Below, piece by piece: positions 47,187 to 57,600 of a DNA stretch of 64,000 nt. The position numbers were made by a program, and so were the translations under genes. Origin of the DNA: Tahibacter sp042701255 (GTDB lineage: Bacteria; Pseudomonadota; Gammaproteobacteria; Xanthomonadales; Rhodanobacteraceae); assembly GCF_042701255.1 (NCBI RefSeq), contig NZ_CP170554.1, forward strand, positions 558,001 through 622,000, in the 5' to 3' direction. Below the pieces are notes generated by a model. That model was not told where the DNA came from. It ran no database searches and saw only the letters and a program-made list of their open reading frames with translations. The stretch's first letter is position 1, and each line of letters opens with the position of its first letter.

Positions 47187-47900
47187 TCAGTCCGGTGCAG
47201 TCGATGACGCCGATGTCACATCGTCGAAACAACGCAGTTGTCGCGCTGCACCGCGCCAGGCCAGGTGACCGATGCGCGGCGCCACGACGGGCAATGCACG
47301 CAGCTGCCACTGCGCCGCGTCGCCGCCGTCGGCGGCGATCCAGGCCAGGGCCGGCAGCGGCGCTGCGAGATCGAGCTCGAGCCGGTCCAGACCGAAGGCC
47401 AGACCGCGGCCCAGCGCCTTGAGCACTGCTTCCTTGGCGGTCCACAGACGCAGGAACAGCCATTCCCGGTCGGCTTCCGCCGCGTCCGCGACGGCCTGCG
47501 CCTCGGCGGGCCGGAAATAACGCTGCGCCAATGCGACGAAAGGCCGCACGCGGCCCGGCGTCTCCAGATCGACGCCGAGCTCCACGCCGCGCGCGACCGC
47601 GAGCGCCGCCGCCGCGCCGCTGTGGCTCAGGTTGAACGCGAACGCGGCGTCGGCGAGCGCGGGCTTGCCGTGAGGACTGATCTGCAGCGCCGCGTCGCCG
47701 ATTTCGCGGCCGGCATAGGCCGACAGGCGCTGCCGCAGCCAGCGTTGGGCGGCCCGGCGCCGCGCGGCCGGATCGGTCTCGGTGAATTCACAAAACCACA
47801 AATGTATTTCCGTGTCGGCCAGCGCAGGCGCGGCGGCGGGACGGGAGCGGGGCAGGGGCGGGCATGGGGCATCCTCGGCCGCCGCCGCCGCACCGGTCAA
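47187..47900 (-). CDS. 4'-phosphopantetheinyl transferase superfamily protein
   Basis: A 237-aa Sfp/HetI-type enzyme that transfers phosphopantetheine from CoA to carrier proteins. The signature is intact: FNLSHSG, GVDLETPGR and WTAKEAVLKALGRGL. The start appears to be TTG at 47900 because no ATG or GTG is present in a suitable place. The sensor kinase gene starts 54 nt away on the opposite strand, so the promoters share a short space. No polyketide or peptide synthetase is in the window, so its carrier proteins are encoded elsewhere. Confidence 0.88.
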   Translation of the reverse strand: MTGAAAAAEDAPCPPLPRSRPAAAPALADTEIHLWFCEFTETDPAARRRAAQRWLRQRLSAYAGREIGDAALQISPHGKPALADAAFAFNLSHSGAAAALAVARGVELGVDLETPGRVRPFVALAQRYFRPAEAQAVADAAEADREWLFLRLWTAKEAVLKALGRGLAFGLDRLELDLAAPLPALAWIAADGGDAAQWQLRALPVVAPRIGHLAWRGAARQLRCFDDVTSASSTAPD

Positions 47901-47953
47901 GCAAGCGGCGCCGGCTTGACTACAATCCTGATCCGGTTCCCGAGGGTGCTGCG

Positions 47954-50900
47954 ATGATCGCTGGCTGGACCCTGCTGCTCGTATCCCTGGTCTACGTCGC
48001 GCTGCTGTTCGTCATCGCGTACTGGGGCGACGCGCGCCCGCTGTACCCGGGCCGGCCGGGCCTGCGGCCGTGGATCTACAGCCTGGCCCTGGCGGTCTAC
48101 TGTTCCTCGTGGACCTTCTACGGCGCGGTCGGCAGCGCGGCGAACTCGCCGCTGGGCTATCTGCCGATCTACCTCGGGCCGATCCTGCTGTTCATGTTCG
48201 GTAGCGGGATGATCGAGCGGCTCACGCGCGTGGCCAAGGCCAACAACATCACCTCGATCGCCGACTTCATCGGCACGCGCTTCGGCAAGTCGCATGCGCT
48301 CGGCGCGCTGGTCACGGTCATCGCGATGACCGCGGCGATTCCGTACATCGCGCTGCAGTACAAGGCCGTCGCCCTGAGCATCGGCGTGCTCGGCAAGGGC
48401 CACATCGGCGGCGGCCCGCCGGCCGACCTGCTGCAGGACTCGGCGTTCTACACGGCGCTGATGCTCGCGCTGTTCGGCATCCTGTTCGGTACGCGCCGGG
48501 TCGATGCGACCGAGCATCACCACGGCATGGTGCTCGCGGTCGCGGCCGAGTCGCTGGTCAAGCTGATCGCGTTCCTCGTGATCGGCATCTATGCGCAGCA
48601 GCAGCTCGGCGGCGCGAACGTGATGCCGGCCCTGCCGAGCCCCGACTGGAATCTGCCGGCCGGCTTCTTCGCCCAGACCCTGCTCGCGTTCACGGCCATG
48701 TTCTGCCTGCCGCGCCAGTTCCACGTCGGCGTCGTCGAATGCGAAGACCCGCAGGACGTGCGCCGTGCGCGCTGGCTGTTCCCGCTGTATCTGATACTGA
48801 TCTGCCTGTTCGTGCCGGTCATCGTCGCGGCCGGCCGCGGCGCGGCGGCCGGCACCAGCCTGAGCCCCGACGTCTGGCTGCTCTGGCTGCCGCTGGCCCA
48901 CGACAACAACGTGCTCGCGCTGCTGGCCTATCTCGGCGGTTTCTCGGCGGCGACCGGCATGGTCATCGTCGCCTCGGTCGCGCTGGCCACGATGGTCTCC
49001 AACGATCTGGTCATGCCGGCGCTGCTGCGCATACGTGCGCTGAAGCTCGACCAGCGCCACGATCTGTCGCGCATCGTGCTCGGCGTACGCCGCACGGCGA
49101 TCGTCGTGCTGAGCCTGCTCGCCGTCGCGTATTACCGCGCAATGCCGCAGGGCGCACAGCTGGCCTCGATCGGCCTGCTGTCGTTCGCCGCGGTCGCACA
49201 GTTCGCGCCGGCCATCATCGCCGGCCTGTACTGGCGCAGCGCGAGCCGCGTCGGCGTGCTGGCCGGTCTCGTCGCGGGCTTCGCGGTCTGGACCTACACC
49301 CTGCTGCTGCCGAGCCTCGGCGACGCCGGCTGGTTCGACGCGCGCTGGCTGCAGACCGGCCCGTTCGGGCTGAGCTGGCTGCGGCCGCAGTCGCTGTTCG
49401 ATCTCGGCGGCTGGCATCCGCTGACCCACGGCACGTTCTGGTCGCTGCTGGCTAATACCGGCTGCGTGCTGATCCTGTCGCTGCGCTACCGGCCGAGCAT
49501 GGAGGAACGCCTGCGCGCGGCGAGTTTCCTCGATCTTTCCGCCGACCGCGGCAGCAGCGCCGCCGGCGAATGGCGCGGCCGCGTCAGCGTCGCCGATCTG
49601 CGCGCGATCATCGGCCGCATCATCGGCGAGCGCGGTGCGCGGCGCGCGTTCGACGACTATGCCGCGACGAGCGGCAAGCCACTGCAGGGCGCGCTGGCCG
49701 CCGACCGCCCGCTGCTGCAGCACAGCGAACGCATCCTGGCTGCCTCGATAGGCGCTGCGTCGGCGCGGCGCATGCTGACCAGCGCGCTGCGCGGCACCGG
49801 CCTGGATTTCAGCGAAGCCGTCGCCCTGCTCGACGAAGCGTCGCAGGAGCTGCGCTACAACCGCGAGCTGCTGTCGACGACGATGGAGAACATCTCGCAG
49901 GGCATCAGCGTCGTCGACGCCGACATGCGCCTGGTCGCCTGGAACCGGCGCTACATGGAAATGTTCGGCTACCCGGACGACTCGGTCTATGTCGGCCGGC
50001 CGATCGCCGATCTGATCCGCTACAACGCCGAGCGCGGCGAATGCGGCGCCGGCGACGTCGAGATCCACGTAGCCAAGCGTCTGCAGCACATGCGCGCCGG
50101 CACGGCCCACGTCTATCAGCGCGTGCGCGCCGACGGCAGCGTGCTCGAAATGCGCGGCCAGCCGCTGCCGGGCGGCGGCTTCGTCACGACCTTCACCGAC
50201 GTGACCGACTACAAGCGCGCCGAGCAGGCGCTGCGCGAATCCAACGAAACCCTGGAGCAGCGCGTGTCGCAGCGCACGGCGCAGCTGTCGACGGCGCTGG
50301 CCGCGCAGGAGCGCGCGAAGTTCGAGGCCGAAGCGGCCAACCAGTCCAAGACGCGCTTCCTCGCCGCGGCCAGCCACGATCTGCTGCAGCCGTTGAACGC
50401 GGCCAAGCTGTTCACCTCGGCGCTGCGCCATCAGCCGAATCTCGACGCTGAAGCCGCGCAACTCGCCGAGCGCATCGACACCGCGTTCCGCGCGGCCGAA
50501 ACCCTGCTCGACGCCCTGCTCGAAGCCTCGCGCCTGGACGCCGGCAAATACCGCCCCGACATCGCGAGCGTCGCCTATGCCGACGTGATCGACCCGCTGC
50601 AGCAGCAGTTCGCGATGATCGCCGAGCGGCGCGGCCTGCAGCTGCGCATCCATCCGAGCCGCATCGTCGTGCGCACCGACGCGCACCTGCTCAGCCGCAT
50701 CCTGCAGAACTTCATCTCCAACGCGCTGCGCTACACGCGCAGCGGCCGCGTCGTCGTCGGCGTGCGGCCGCGCGGCGACGAAGCGCTGATCCAGGTCTGG
50801 GACACCGGCCCCGGCATCGCGCCGGCGCAGCAGAAGCGCATCTTCGACGAATTCCAGCGCTTCGATCAGGCCTCGCCGTGGGGCGAGCAAGGTCTCGGTC

Positions 50901-51517
50901 TGGGCCTGTCGATCTGCGAACGCATGGCGCGCATCCTCGGCCACCGGCTCGCCGTGTATTCGCAGCCGGGCAAGGGCAGCTGCTTCTCGGTACGCGTGCC
51001 CATCGTCGCGCGCCGCAGCCATCATGTGCCGCGTCCGGTCGAGCGCGAAGGCACGACGGCCGAACTCGCGCCGTTGCACGTGCTCTGCCTCGACAACGAA
51101 CCGGCGATCCTCGAAGGCATGAATGCACTGCTGTCGCGCTGGGGCATCAGCTGCGATCTCGCCGCGACGCTCGACGAAGCGCACCACGCCGTGCAGCGGC
51201 GCCGGCCCCGATCTCATCATCGCCGACTTCCACCTCGGCACCGGCCAGGACGGCATGGAAGCACTGGCCGAACTGCAGGCGCGCCTGCAGCCTCCGCCAC
51301 CCGCGGCGTTGCTGACCGCCGACCGCAGTCCCGAACTCAAGCAGCGCGCGCGCCTGCGTCACTACGCGCTGCTGCACAAGCCGGTAAAACCAGCTGCGCT
51401 GCGTGCGTTGCTGTCGGCGATGGGGCGGTTGCCGGCGGCGCGCGCTGCGCATTGAGAGCGGTGTTTGCTGCGTCGTTCGACTATTCCTGCGCGTATGCGG
51501 GCGTCGTAACGCCGTAG
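47954..51517 (+). CDS. Hybrid histidine kinase with sodium/solute symporter domain, receiver frameshifted
   Basis: A membrane sensor kinase of the CrbS/MxtR type. The N-terminal ~515 residues form a sodium/solute-symporter-like transporter domain (many transmembrane helices, e.g. LALAVYCSSWTFYGAVGSAA). A PAS domain follows (about 640-750, MENISQGISVVDADMRLVAW), then a coiled coil and the phosphoacceptor His808 in AASHDLLQPLN, and a complete ATPase domain (NFISNALRYTRSGR, WDTGPGIAP, GLGLGLSICERMA). A receiver begins with CLDNEPAILEGMNALLSRWG but the frame shifts at a four-C run (51206-51209), so as read the last ~100 residues are junk. Removing one C restores a normal receiver and a 1166-aa protein ending at 51455. 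Confidence 0.88.
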   Translation: MIAGWTLLLVSLVYVALLFVIAYWGDARPLYPGRPGLRPWIYSLALAVYCSSWTFYGAVGSAANSPLGYLPIYLGPILLFMFGSGMIERLTRVAKANNITSIADFIGTRFGKSHALGALVTVIAMTAAIPYIALQYKAVALSIGVLGKGHIGGGPPADLLQDSAFYTALMLALFGILFGTRRVDATEHHHGMVLAVAAESLVKLIAFLVIGIYAQQQLGGANVMPALPSPDWNLPAGFFAQTLLAFTAMFCLPRQFHVGVVECEDPQDVRRARWLFPLYLILICLFVPVIVAAGRGAAAGTSLSPDVWLLWLPLAHDNNVLALLAYLGGFSAATGMVIVASVALATMVSNDLVMPALLRIRALKLDQRHDLSRIVLGVRRTAIVVLSLLAVAYYRAMPQGAQLASIGLLSFAAVAQFAPAIIAGLYWRSASRVGVLAGLVAGFAVWTYTLLLPSLGDAGWFDARWLQTGPFGLSWLRPQSLFDLGGWHPLTHGTFWSLLANTGCVLILSLRYRPSMEERLRAASFLDLSADRGSSAAGEWRGRVSVADLRAIIGRIIGERGARRAFDDYAATSGKPLQGALAADRPLLQHSERILAASIGAASARRMLTSALRGTGLDFSEAVALLDEASQELRYNRELLSTTMENISQGISVVDADMRLVAWNRRYMEMFGYPDDSVYVGRPIADLIRYNAERGECGAGDVEIHVAKRLQHMRAGTAHVYQRVRADGSVLEMRGQPLPGGGFVTTFTDVTDYKRAEQALRESNETLEQRVSQRTAQLSTALAAQERAKFEAEAANQSKTRFLAAASHDLLQPLNAAKLFTSALRHQPNLDAEAAQLAERIDTAFRAAETLLDALLEASRLDAGKYRPDIASVAYADVIDPLQQQFAMIAERRGLQLRIHPSRIVVRTDAHLLSRILQNFISNALRYTRSGRVVVGVRPRGDEALIQVWDTGPGIAPAQQKRIFDEFQRFDQASPWGEQGLGLGLSICERMARILGHRLAVYSQPGKGSCFSVRVPIVARRSHHVPRPVEREGTTAELAPLHVLCLDNEPAILEGMNALLSRWGISCDLAATLDEAHHAVQRRRPRSHHRRLPPRHRPGRHGSTGRTAGAPAASATRGVADRRPQSRTQAARAPASLRAAAQAGKTSCAACVAVGDGAVAGGARCALRAVFAASFDYSCAYAGVVTP
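51206..51455 (+). pseudogene. Out-of-frame second half of the kinase receiver domain
   Basis: In the +1 frame this encodes PDLIIADFHLGTGQDGMEAL, then ALLTADRSPE and LLHKPVKPAALRALL: the phosphoacceptor Asp, Thr and Lys of a receiver, continuous in sense with the first half that is read in frame up to 51205. The break is at CCCC (51206-51209). It is either a real single-base insertion or a sequencing error in the homopolymer. Confidence 0.8.
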
Positions 51518-51675
51518 CAGCGGTTTCGTTAGACTGCGGCGCAGGTTCCAGCTTGCCGATTGCTGCGCCCTCAGGGCCGGTGCGCTTTCCGGCGCCTCCA
51601 AAACAGCCAACACCCCCACGCCTGCGTCGCCGTGTCGTTTCGGCGATGAGCTGCCTTTTTTTCGCGGATCGGAAA

Positions 51676-54600
51676 ATGCCCGTATCAAAACTCTGTCGCG
51701 GTCTTACAGATCGTCTGTTGTCTCTGCTCGCCGGCTTTGTGTTCGTCGTCGGGGCACTTGCGCTCGCAAAGCCGGCCGCCGCTCAGGAACTCGAACCACT
51801 GGCCGACATGGCGCCGCCGAACGGCGGTGAAGTCGCGGCCTGTGTTCGTCTCGGACTCAACTCGGCGCCGTGGCAACAAGGTTCGGCGATCGCCGAGCCC
51901 GGACGCTGGTGGAATCCGTATCGCTGGGGCACGGGCTGGGATCTGGTCTTCAACGAAGACCGTACCAAGTTGAAGGCGTTCTTCCTGACCTTCGACGCGA
52001 GCGGCCGGCCGATCTGGCTGATGACGGCGATGATCGGTATCAATTTCGACACCGATCTCTGGACGGCCTCGCTCTACCAGTACCGCAAGAACGGCTCCAC
52101 CATTGAATCGCGCCGTGCCGGCGATGTCATTTTCCGCTTCTTCCGCGACGATCCGTCGCGCATCGCGATGAAATGGCGCTGGGATCAGGGCCCCGGCGGC
52201 ATCGCCGCGGAACGCTCCGAATGCATTATCGACATCAATCGCCTGGGACCGGCCACGTACGTCGGGCCTGGCGGTAACGCACTCGAAAGCGGCAACCTCG
52301 TGGGTCAGGGCGTCAGCGCTTCTTATTCGAGCTACTGGAACTCCAGTGGCAACGACGGTGCGACGGTGAATGACGTTCCCGGCGTTGTCACGCGCGTGGT
52401 GCAGAACGTCGGCGGCGTTGAAACCGGCGAGTTCGGCGAATTCGCCGTGTTGCTGGATTTCGACAAAGTCACCGGCGATCCTTTCTGGGTGCAGTCGCTG
52501 CGTCTGAGCACGCCGGTGCCGCCGTTCGACAATGCCGGTAGCCCGCACGACGTCTATTACACGAACCCGCGCAAGACCTCGTATCCGGAAGGCACACCGA
52601 TACGCGACTGTCCCGGCGTCAACGGCACGCCGGGGCCGAACGATTGCGTCATCCATCAGCGCGTCGGCACGTTCACGCGCAACTTCAGCAATGCCGTCGG
52701 CAATCCGGGCAGCCTCTCGGTGAAGTTCGACTTCGACGCAGGCACGGGCGGAATTCCGGTACCGCAGAATCGCTTCGACAACACCATACCGGCGCAGACC
52801 TTGCAGACCTCGACCGCGACGACGCGCACGTACAAGCGCGTCGGCGGCCGTATCCGCGACATCACGGTCAGCCAATACGTCTGCGAAGCGCCGGCGACGA
52901 CCGGCTCCTGCTATGTGTTCGTCAGCTGGGCCGGCGGTGGTCGTGCCTATCGCCGCGATCTGCGCAATCTGACCTACAGCCTGATTTCGGCCGATCTGGA
53001 CAATGGCGTCTATCGCGATGACCTGAATACCGGCGATCGCGTGCAGTACGAACTCTGGCAGGGAGCGCCGGGAACGCCCGGCGCGCTGTTGCTGGCACGA
53101 GCCCCCGAGGTGCGTGCCGTCGGCCCGCGGCCGACCAATGGTGAGAATCCCATCGTCGTGCCGAATGCTCCCATCGTGAGCAATGCCGGTGATCTGCCAG
53201 TGCACGACCCGACGGTCGGCGCAACCGCCGGCGAAGCCGGCGCCGACGGCGGCGCGGCGACCTATCGCGTACCGATCGAATTGCCGCCGGGCCGCGCGGG
53301 CATGCAGCCGGCAGTGTCGCTGAGCTATTCCAGCCGTGGCGGCAACGGCATCGCCGGCCTCGGTTGGACCCTGGCGGCCGGCAGCAACATCCATCGCTGT
53401 GCGCGTACCTACGAGCAGGACGGCGCGGCGCGCGGTGTCGCGCTGGATGCGCAAGATCGGCTTTGCCTGGACGGCGAACGGCTGGTCTATCGGCAAGGCG
53501 GTTCGGGTTACGGCACGGCCGGTGCAATCTATTCGACGGAGATCGACTCCTACGCCCGCATCACTCAGCTCGGTGCGGGTCTCGGCACCAGCGGCGTCTG
53601 CTTCCGCGTCGAGCACAAGGATGGTCGCATCGCCGACTACGGCTGCGCCCCATCGAACCAGGTCTGCACGGTGCGATCGAACAACCTGCCGGTCTTGAAG
53701 CCGGCGAACGCGACGGTCGAGCTGTCCTGGCTGGTCGCGCGTGTGCAGGACCGCAGCAACAACTTCATGGACTACTGCTATGTCGAGGCGGCGGCCAACG
53801 CTGGTGAAGTGCTGCTCGATGCGATTACTTACACCGGCTCTCCGGTATTGCCGGCGACGCGCCGTGTGCAGTTCTCGTACGAGAACCGTCCCACGACCGG
53901 GCGCAGCAATGATCGCAGCTCGTCCTGGCTCGCCGGCGGATTGAGCCAGCAGACGCGACGCCTGAAGCGCATCGAGACCTATGCGCCGAACGACAATGGC
54001 GTGCAGCGTCGCGTGCGCAGCTACGAACTCGGCTACCTCGACCCGGCGACTGGGCAGGATTCGAGCTACTACAGCGGCCGCAGCCTCCTGCGCGAGCTGC
54101 GCGAATGCGGCTATTCCTATGCTGACGACGATGTCGACGATGCGATCACGTCCGACAGCACGGCGTGCCTGCCGGCCACGACGTTCGAGTGGAATTCCGG
54201 CTTCTGGGATTTCTCCGGCAAGCGCATGCCCGATGTCAGCGGGATTCCGGCGCCGCAGACCGTCGAACAGCCGGTGCAGTACGGCGAAGCGTTCGAGCCC
54301 GACCCGACCGCGGCGGTACTGCCGGGCGGTCGCGCGACGCGCAGCATCGCTCCGGTCGGTGATCTCGACGGCGACGGTTCGCGCGAGGTCGTGCTGACGC
54401 AGAAGCAGGCCGATGGCCAGTCGCATACCTGGCTCATCAAATACACCGCCGACCGCGTGGTGAAGGGAGCGCTCGATCTCGGCAACTTCCCGATCGGCCC
54501 GCTCAACACCGTTGACGTGGACGGCGACGGCCTGGCCGAGATCATCAACGGAGGCTTCATCTACAAATGGAAGAAAGCGAGAGGCGCACCGCTTTGCGAC

Positions 54601-57600
54601 AACGGCACCACCGTCTGCAGCGCCGCGCCGGATCAGTTCTTCCGCCCGGTCGCCTTGACAGCGCTACCGGCCGGCACCGTGATCGACCGCCTGGCCGACA
54701 TCAACGGCGACGGCCTGCCGGATCTGGTGCTGCGCGGCATGACTGCCAACTGCACACAGATCGGCGATCGCTATGACCGCACCACTACGCCGCTGTGCGT
54801 CTGGCTGAACTCGCGCCAGGGTCTGATCGGTGCCGGTACGTCCTCGTACGCCTTCGTCGACAACGGCACGATCACCCGTCTGCGGCGCGGGGCAGGTTCG
54901 GATTACGAGGACATCGCCCATGTCTCCGATTTCGACGGCGACGGTGCTGCCGACCTGATCGTGAACAAGAGCGGCCGGCTGCAGCGCGTGGTCTTCTCCA
55001 GACCCAACCCGATTGGCGTGTCCTTCGTCGAAGCCGATGCGCTGACCATAGGCATCGAAGACAGCTTCGCCGAGACGCGTTGGATGGACATCAACGGCGA
55101 TGGTCTCGACGACGCCGTCATGGCCGTACTCCCGGCCTGCGGCGACGCCGACTGCTTCGGCACCTGGCGTCTGCAGATCAATAAAGGCGGCCGTCTTGCG
55201 GCGGCAACGACGGCCAGCGGCGGGCAGCCGGGTCTTCGGGTCACCAAGGGTAAATTCCGCTACACCGGCAAGATGCAGCAGACCGACGTCGATGCCGATG
55301 GCCGAACGGATTTACTGTATCCGGCCAAATTCGCCGCGCGCATGTGCACGCGCAACTACGTCGCCAATACCGTCAGCGGCATCGCTCAGGGCGAATGCCC
55401 GGACACGGCTTTCCCTGGCATGTGTCTGGTCTACCTGTGCCCCGAACCGCCGCCGGAAGACGGCAACACCTGGCAAACGCTGCCGCCCATCGACAAGGGC
55501 TTCCTCGTCAACACGTACAAGGTCGGTTTCGGCGCGTTCGATCCGAGCGTATACCGCATGAACGCGATCCGCTTCGTTCAGACCGGCGAGAACGCTTTCC
55601 GCGTGCAGGTCGATGAAACGCCGGTGCTGTCTTCGACCTCGTCGCTGCAGCCCAACGCCAGTTCCGACGATCTCTACGGTGACGGCCTGGCGGATTTCCT
55701 CGGCGACATCGCCTGCACGGAACGTGCGACGGCGGGTTTCCCGGAATCGGAATGCGTACTGGCCTCGGGCCTGAACTATGGTCCGACGCTGCCGCTGCCG
55801 GGCGGCATCGCCCTGAGCGAGCTGACCAGCCAGACCACGCAAATCCTCTATCTCAACGAGAACAACGGCGACGGCGCGCGCGGTGGCGGCATGCTTGCGC
55901 CGGAAACGCCGGATCTGATGGTCCAGGCCGTCAACGGTCTCGGTGAGCGCGCGCAATGGGACTACTTCCCGCTGTCGAGCAGTGCCGGCCGCAGTTCCGG
56001 GCAGATGCCGTTCTATGCTCTGGCGGACGGCTACGCGGACAATCGGCATTTCTTCTTCCAGTCGTCGATGCCGGCCGTGTCGGCGCTGTACCGTTCAGCC
56101 GGCGTGGTTGCCGGCAACAGTGCATTCGAAACCTTCGGCTCGCGCAGCCTGTTGTTCGCCTATGAAGGCGCGATGTACAACTCGGCCGGGCGTGGATTCC
56201 AGGGTTTCCGTACCATCAGCCAGGAAAACCTCGGACCTGCGACGCGCAATCTGCGCACGGTCACGACCTTCCACCAGAAGTTCCCGCTGACCGGGCGCGT
56301 TCAGCGCAGCGATACCGGCGTACCGCTCTCGGCGACCAGTTTCAGTGTGCTCAGCAGTCAGCAGCAGGTCTGGCGCTGCAATATCGCCAATCGCACCCAG
56401 GACTGCCCCGGGCTCGACGGCCAGATACCGCCGCGCGACAGCGTATTCACCCCGTATCTCGATTCGACGGTCGAGCGGCGCTACGACCTCGTCACCGCGG
56501 AAACCGGCTCGACACGCCAGCTCGCCACCGTGCGTACGATCAATGCGCCGGAGACCGGAAATCAATCCGGCTGGGACGCCTACGGCAATCTGCTGGTACA
56601 GCGGGTGCTGCGCAGCAACGGCGACGGCGTCAACCCCGCCGTCGATTTCTTCGTGAAGATGCAGACGACGACGACGACGAATACCTACGCCAGCGATGTC
56701 ACGAACTGGTGGCTGGACAAACTCACTGCCGGCGAGGTCACCAGGTCGATCGTCTACTACGATCGCAGCGATGCAGCCGGCAATCCGGCCGTCACGCCGC
56801 CGACGATCGATCTCAGTATCAAGAGCGTCCGCACGACCTTGCTCTGGAATCCGGACCGCACTCTGCAGCGCAAGACCGTCACCGATCTCGGCGCCGGTGC
56901 GACGGAACTCGTGACCGACTATCTCTACCCGGCTGCGAACTACGGTCTGCCCTCGGCCAGCATCGTCACCGGCACAGGCCTGACGCCGCGCGAAACGCGC
57001 ATCGCGTACAGCGCCGACGGCTATTTCCCGCAGACCACGACCCAGGTGGTGGTCGCCGGCGATGTGCAGCGCGATCACGTCGCGACCGCGCTGACGCGCG
57101 CCCGCGACGGCAAGGTGCGCCGCAGTGTCGATCCGAATGGCCTGATCGACCTCGTGCAATATGACGCTTTCGGTCAGTCCACGGTGCAGCGCTATCTGAA
57201 GAACGACGGTTACAGCTCGCGCGAGCCGACGGCGTTCAGCGCGCTGCAGCCCTGCAATCCTTGCGCTGCGGCCGACGAGACGACGGCCCGCTTCCAGCTG
57301 ATCAGCGTTCGCGACGGCGCGCCCAGCGAGCGCACCTGGTTCGATCGCCTGGGCCGGCCGGTGAAGAAGGCCGCGCGCGGCTTCGACGGCAGCTGGATCG
57401 TCACGACGAAGACTTACGACGCGGCCGGCACGCTGCTGCGGGAATCCGCGCCGGGCGTTTCCGCGGCCGGTCCGCTGACGAGCTATGACTACGACAGGCT
57501 TGGTCGCATGGTTCGCAAGGATCTGCCGCGCAGCGATCTCGATGCGAATCAGGGGGACCTGCGTACGACCTATGCCTATGTCGGCAACCGCACCGACATC

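Noticed and set aside
47897..51340. 1147-codon open frame on the minus strand opposite the sensor kinase
   Set aside because: Low-complexity Arg/Ala/Gln/Asp-rich product with no domain; the plus-strand frame encodes a clear kinase. It is a codon-bias shadow.
51685..54426. 913-codon minus-strand frame opposite the first part of the RHS gene
   Set aside because: Same type of antisense shadow; no recognisable protein features.
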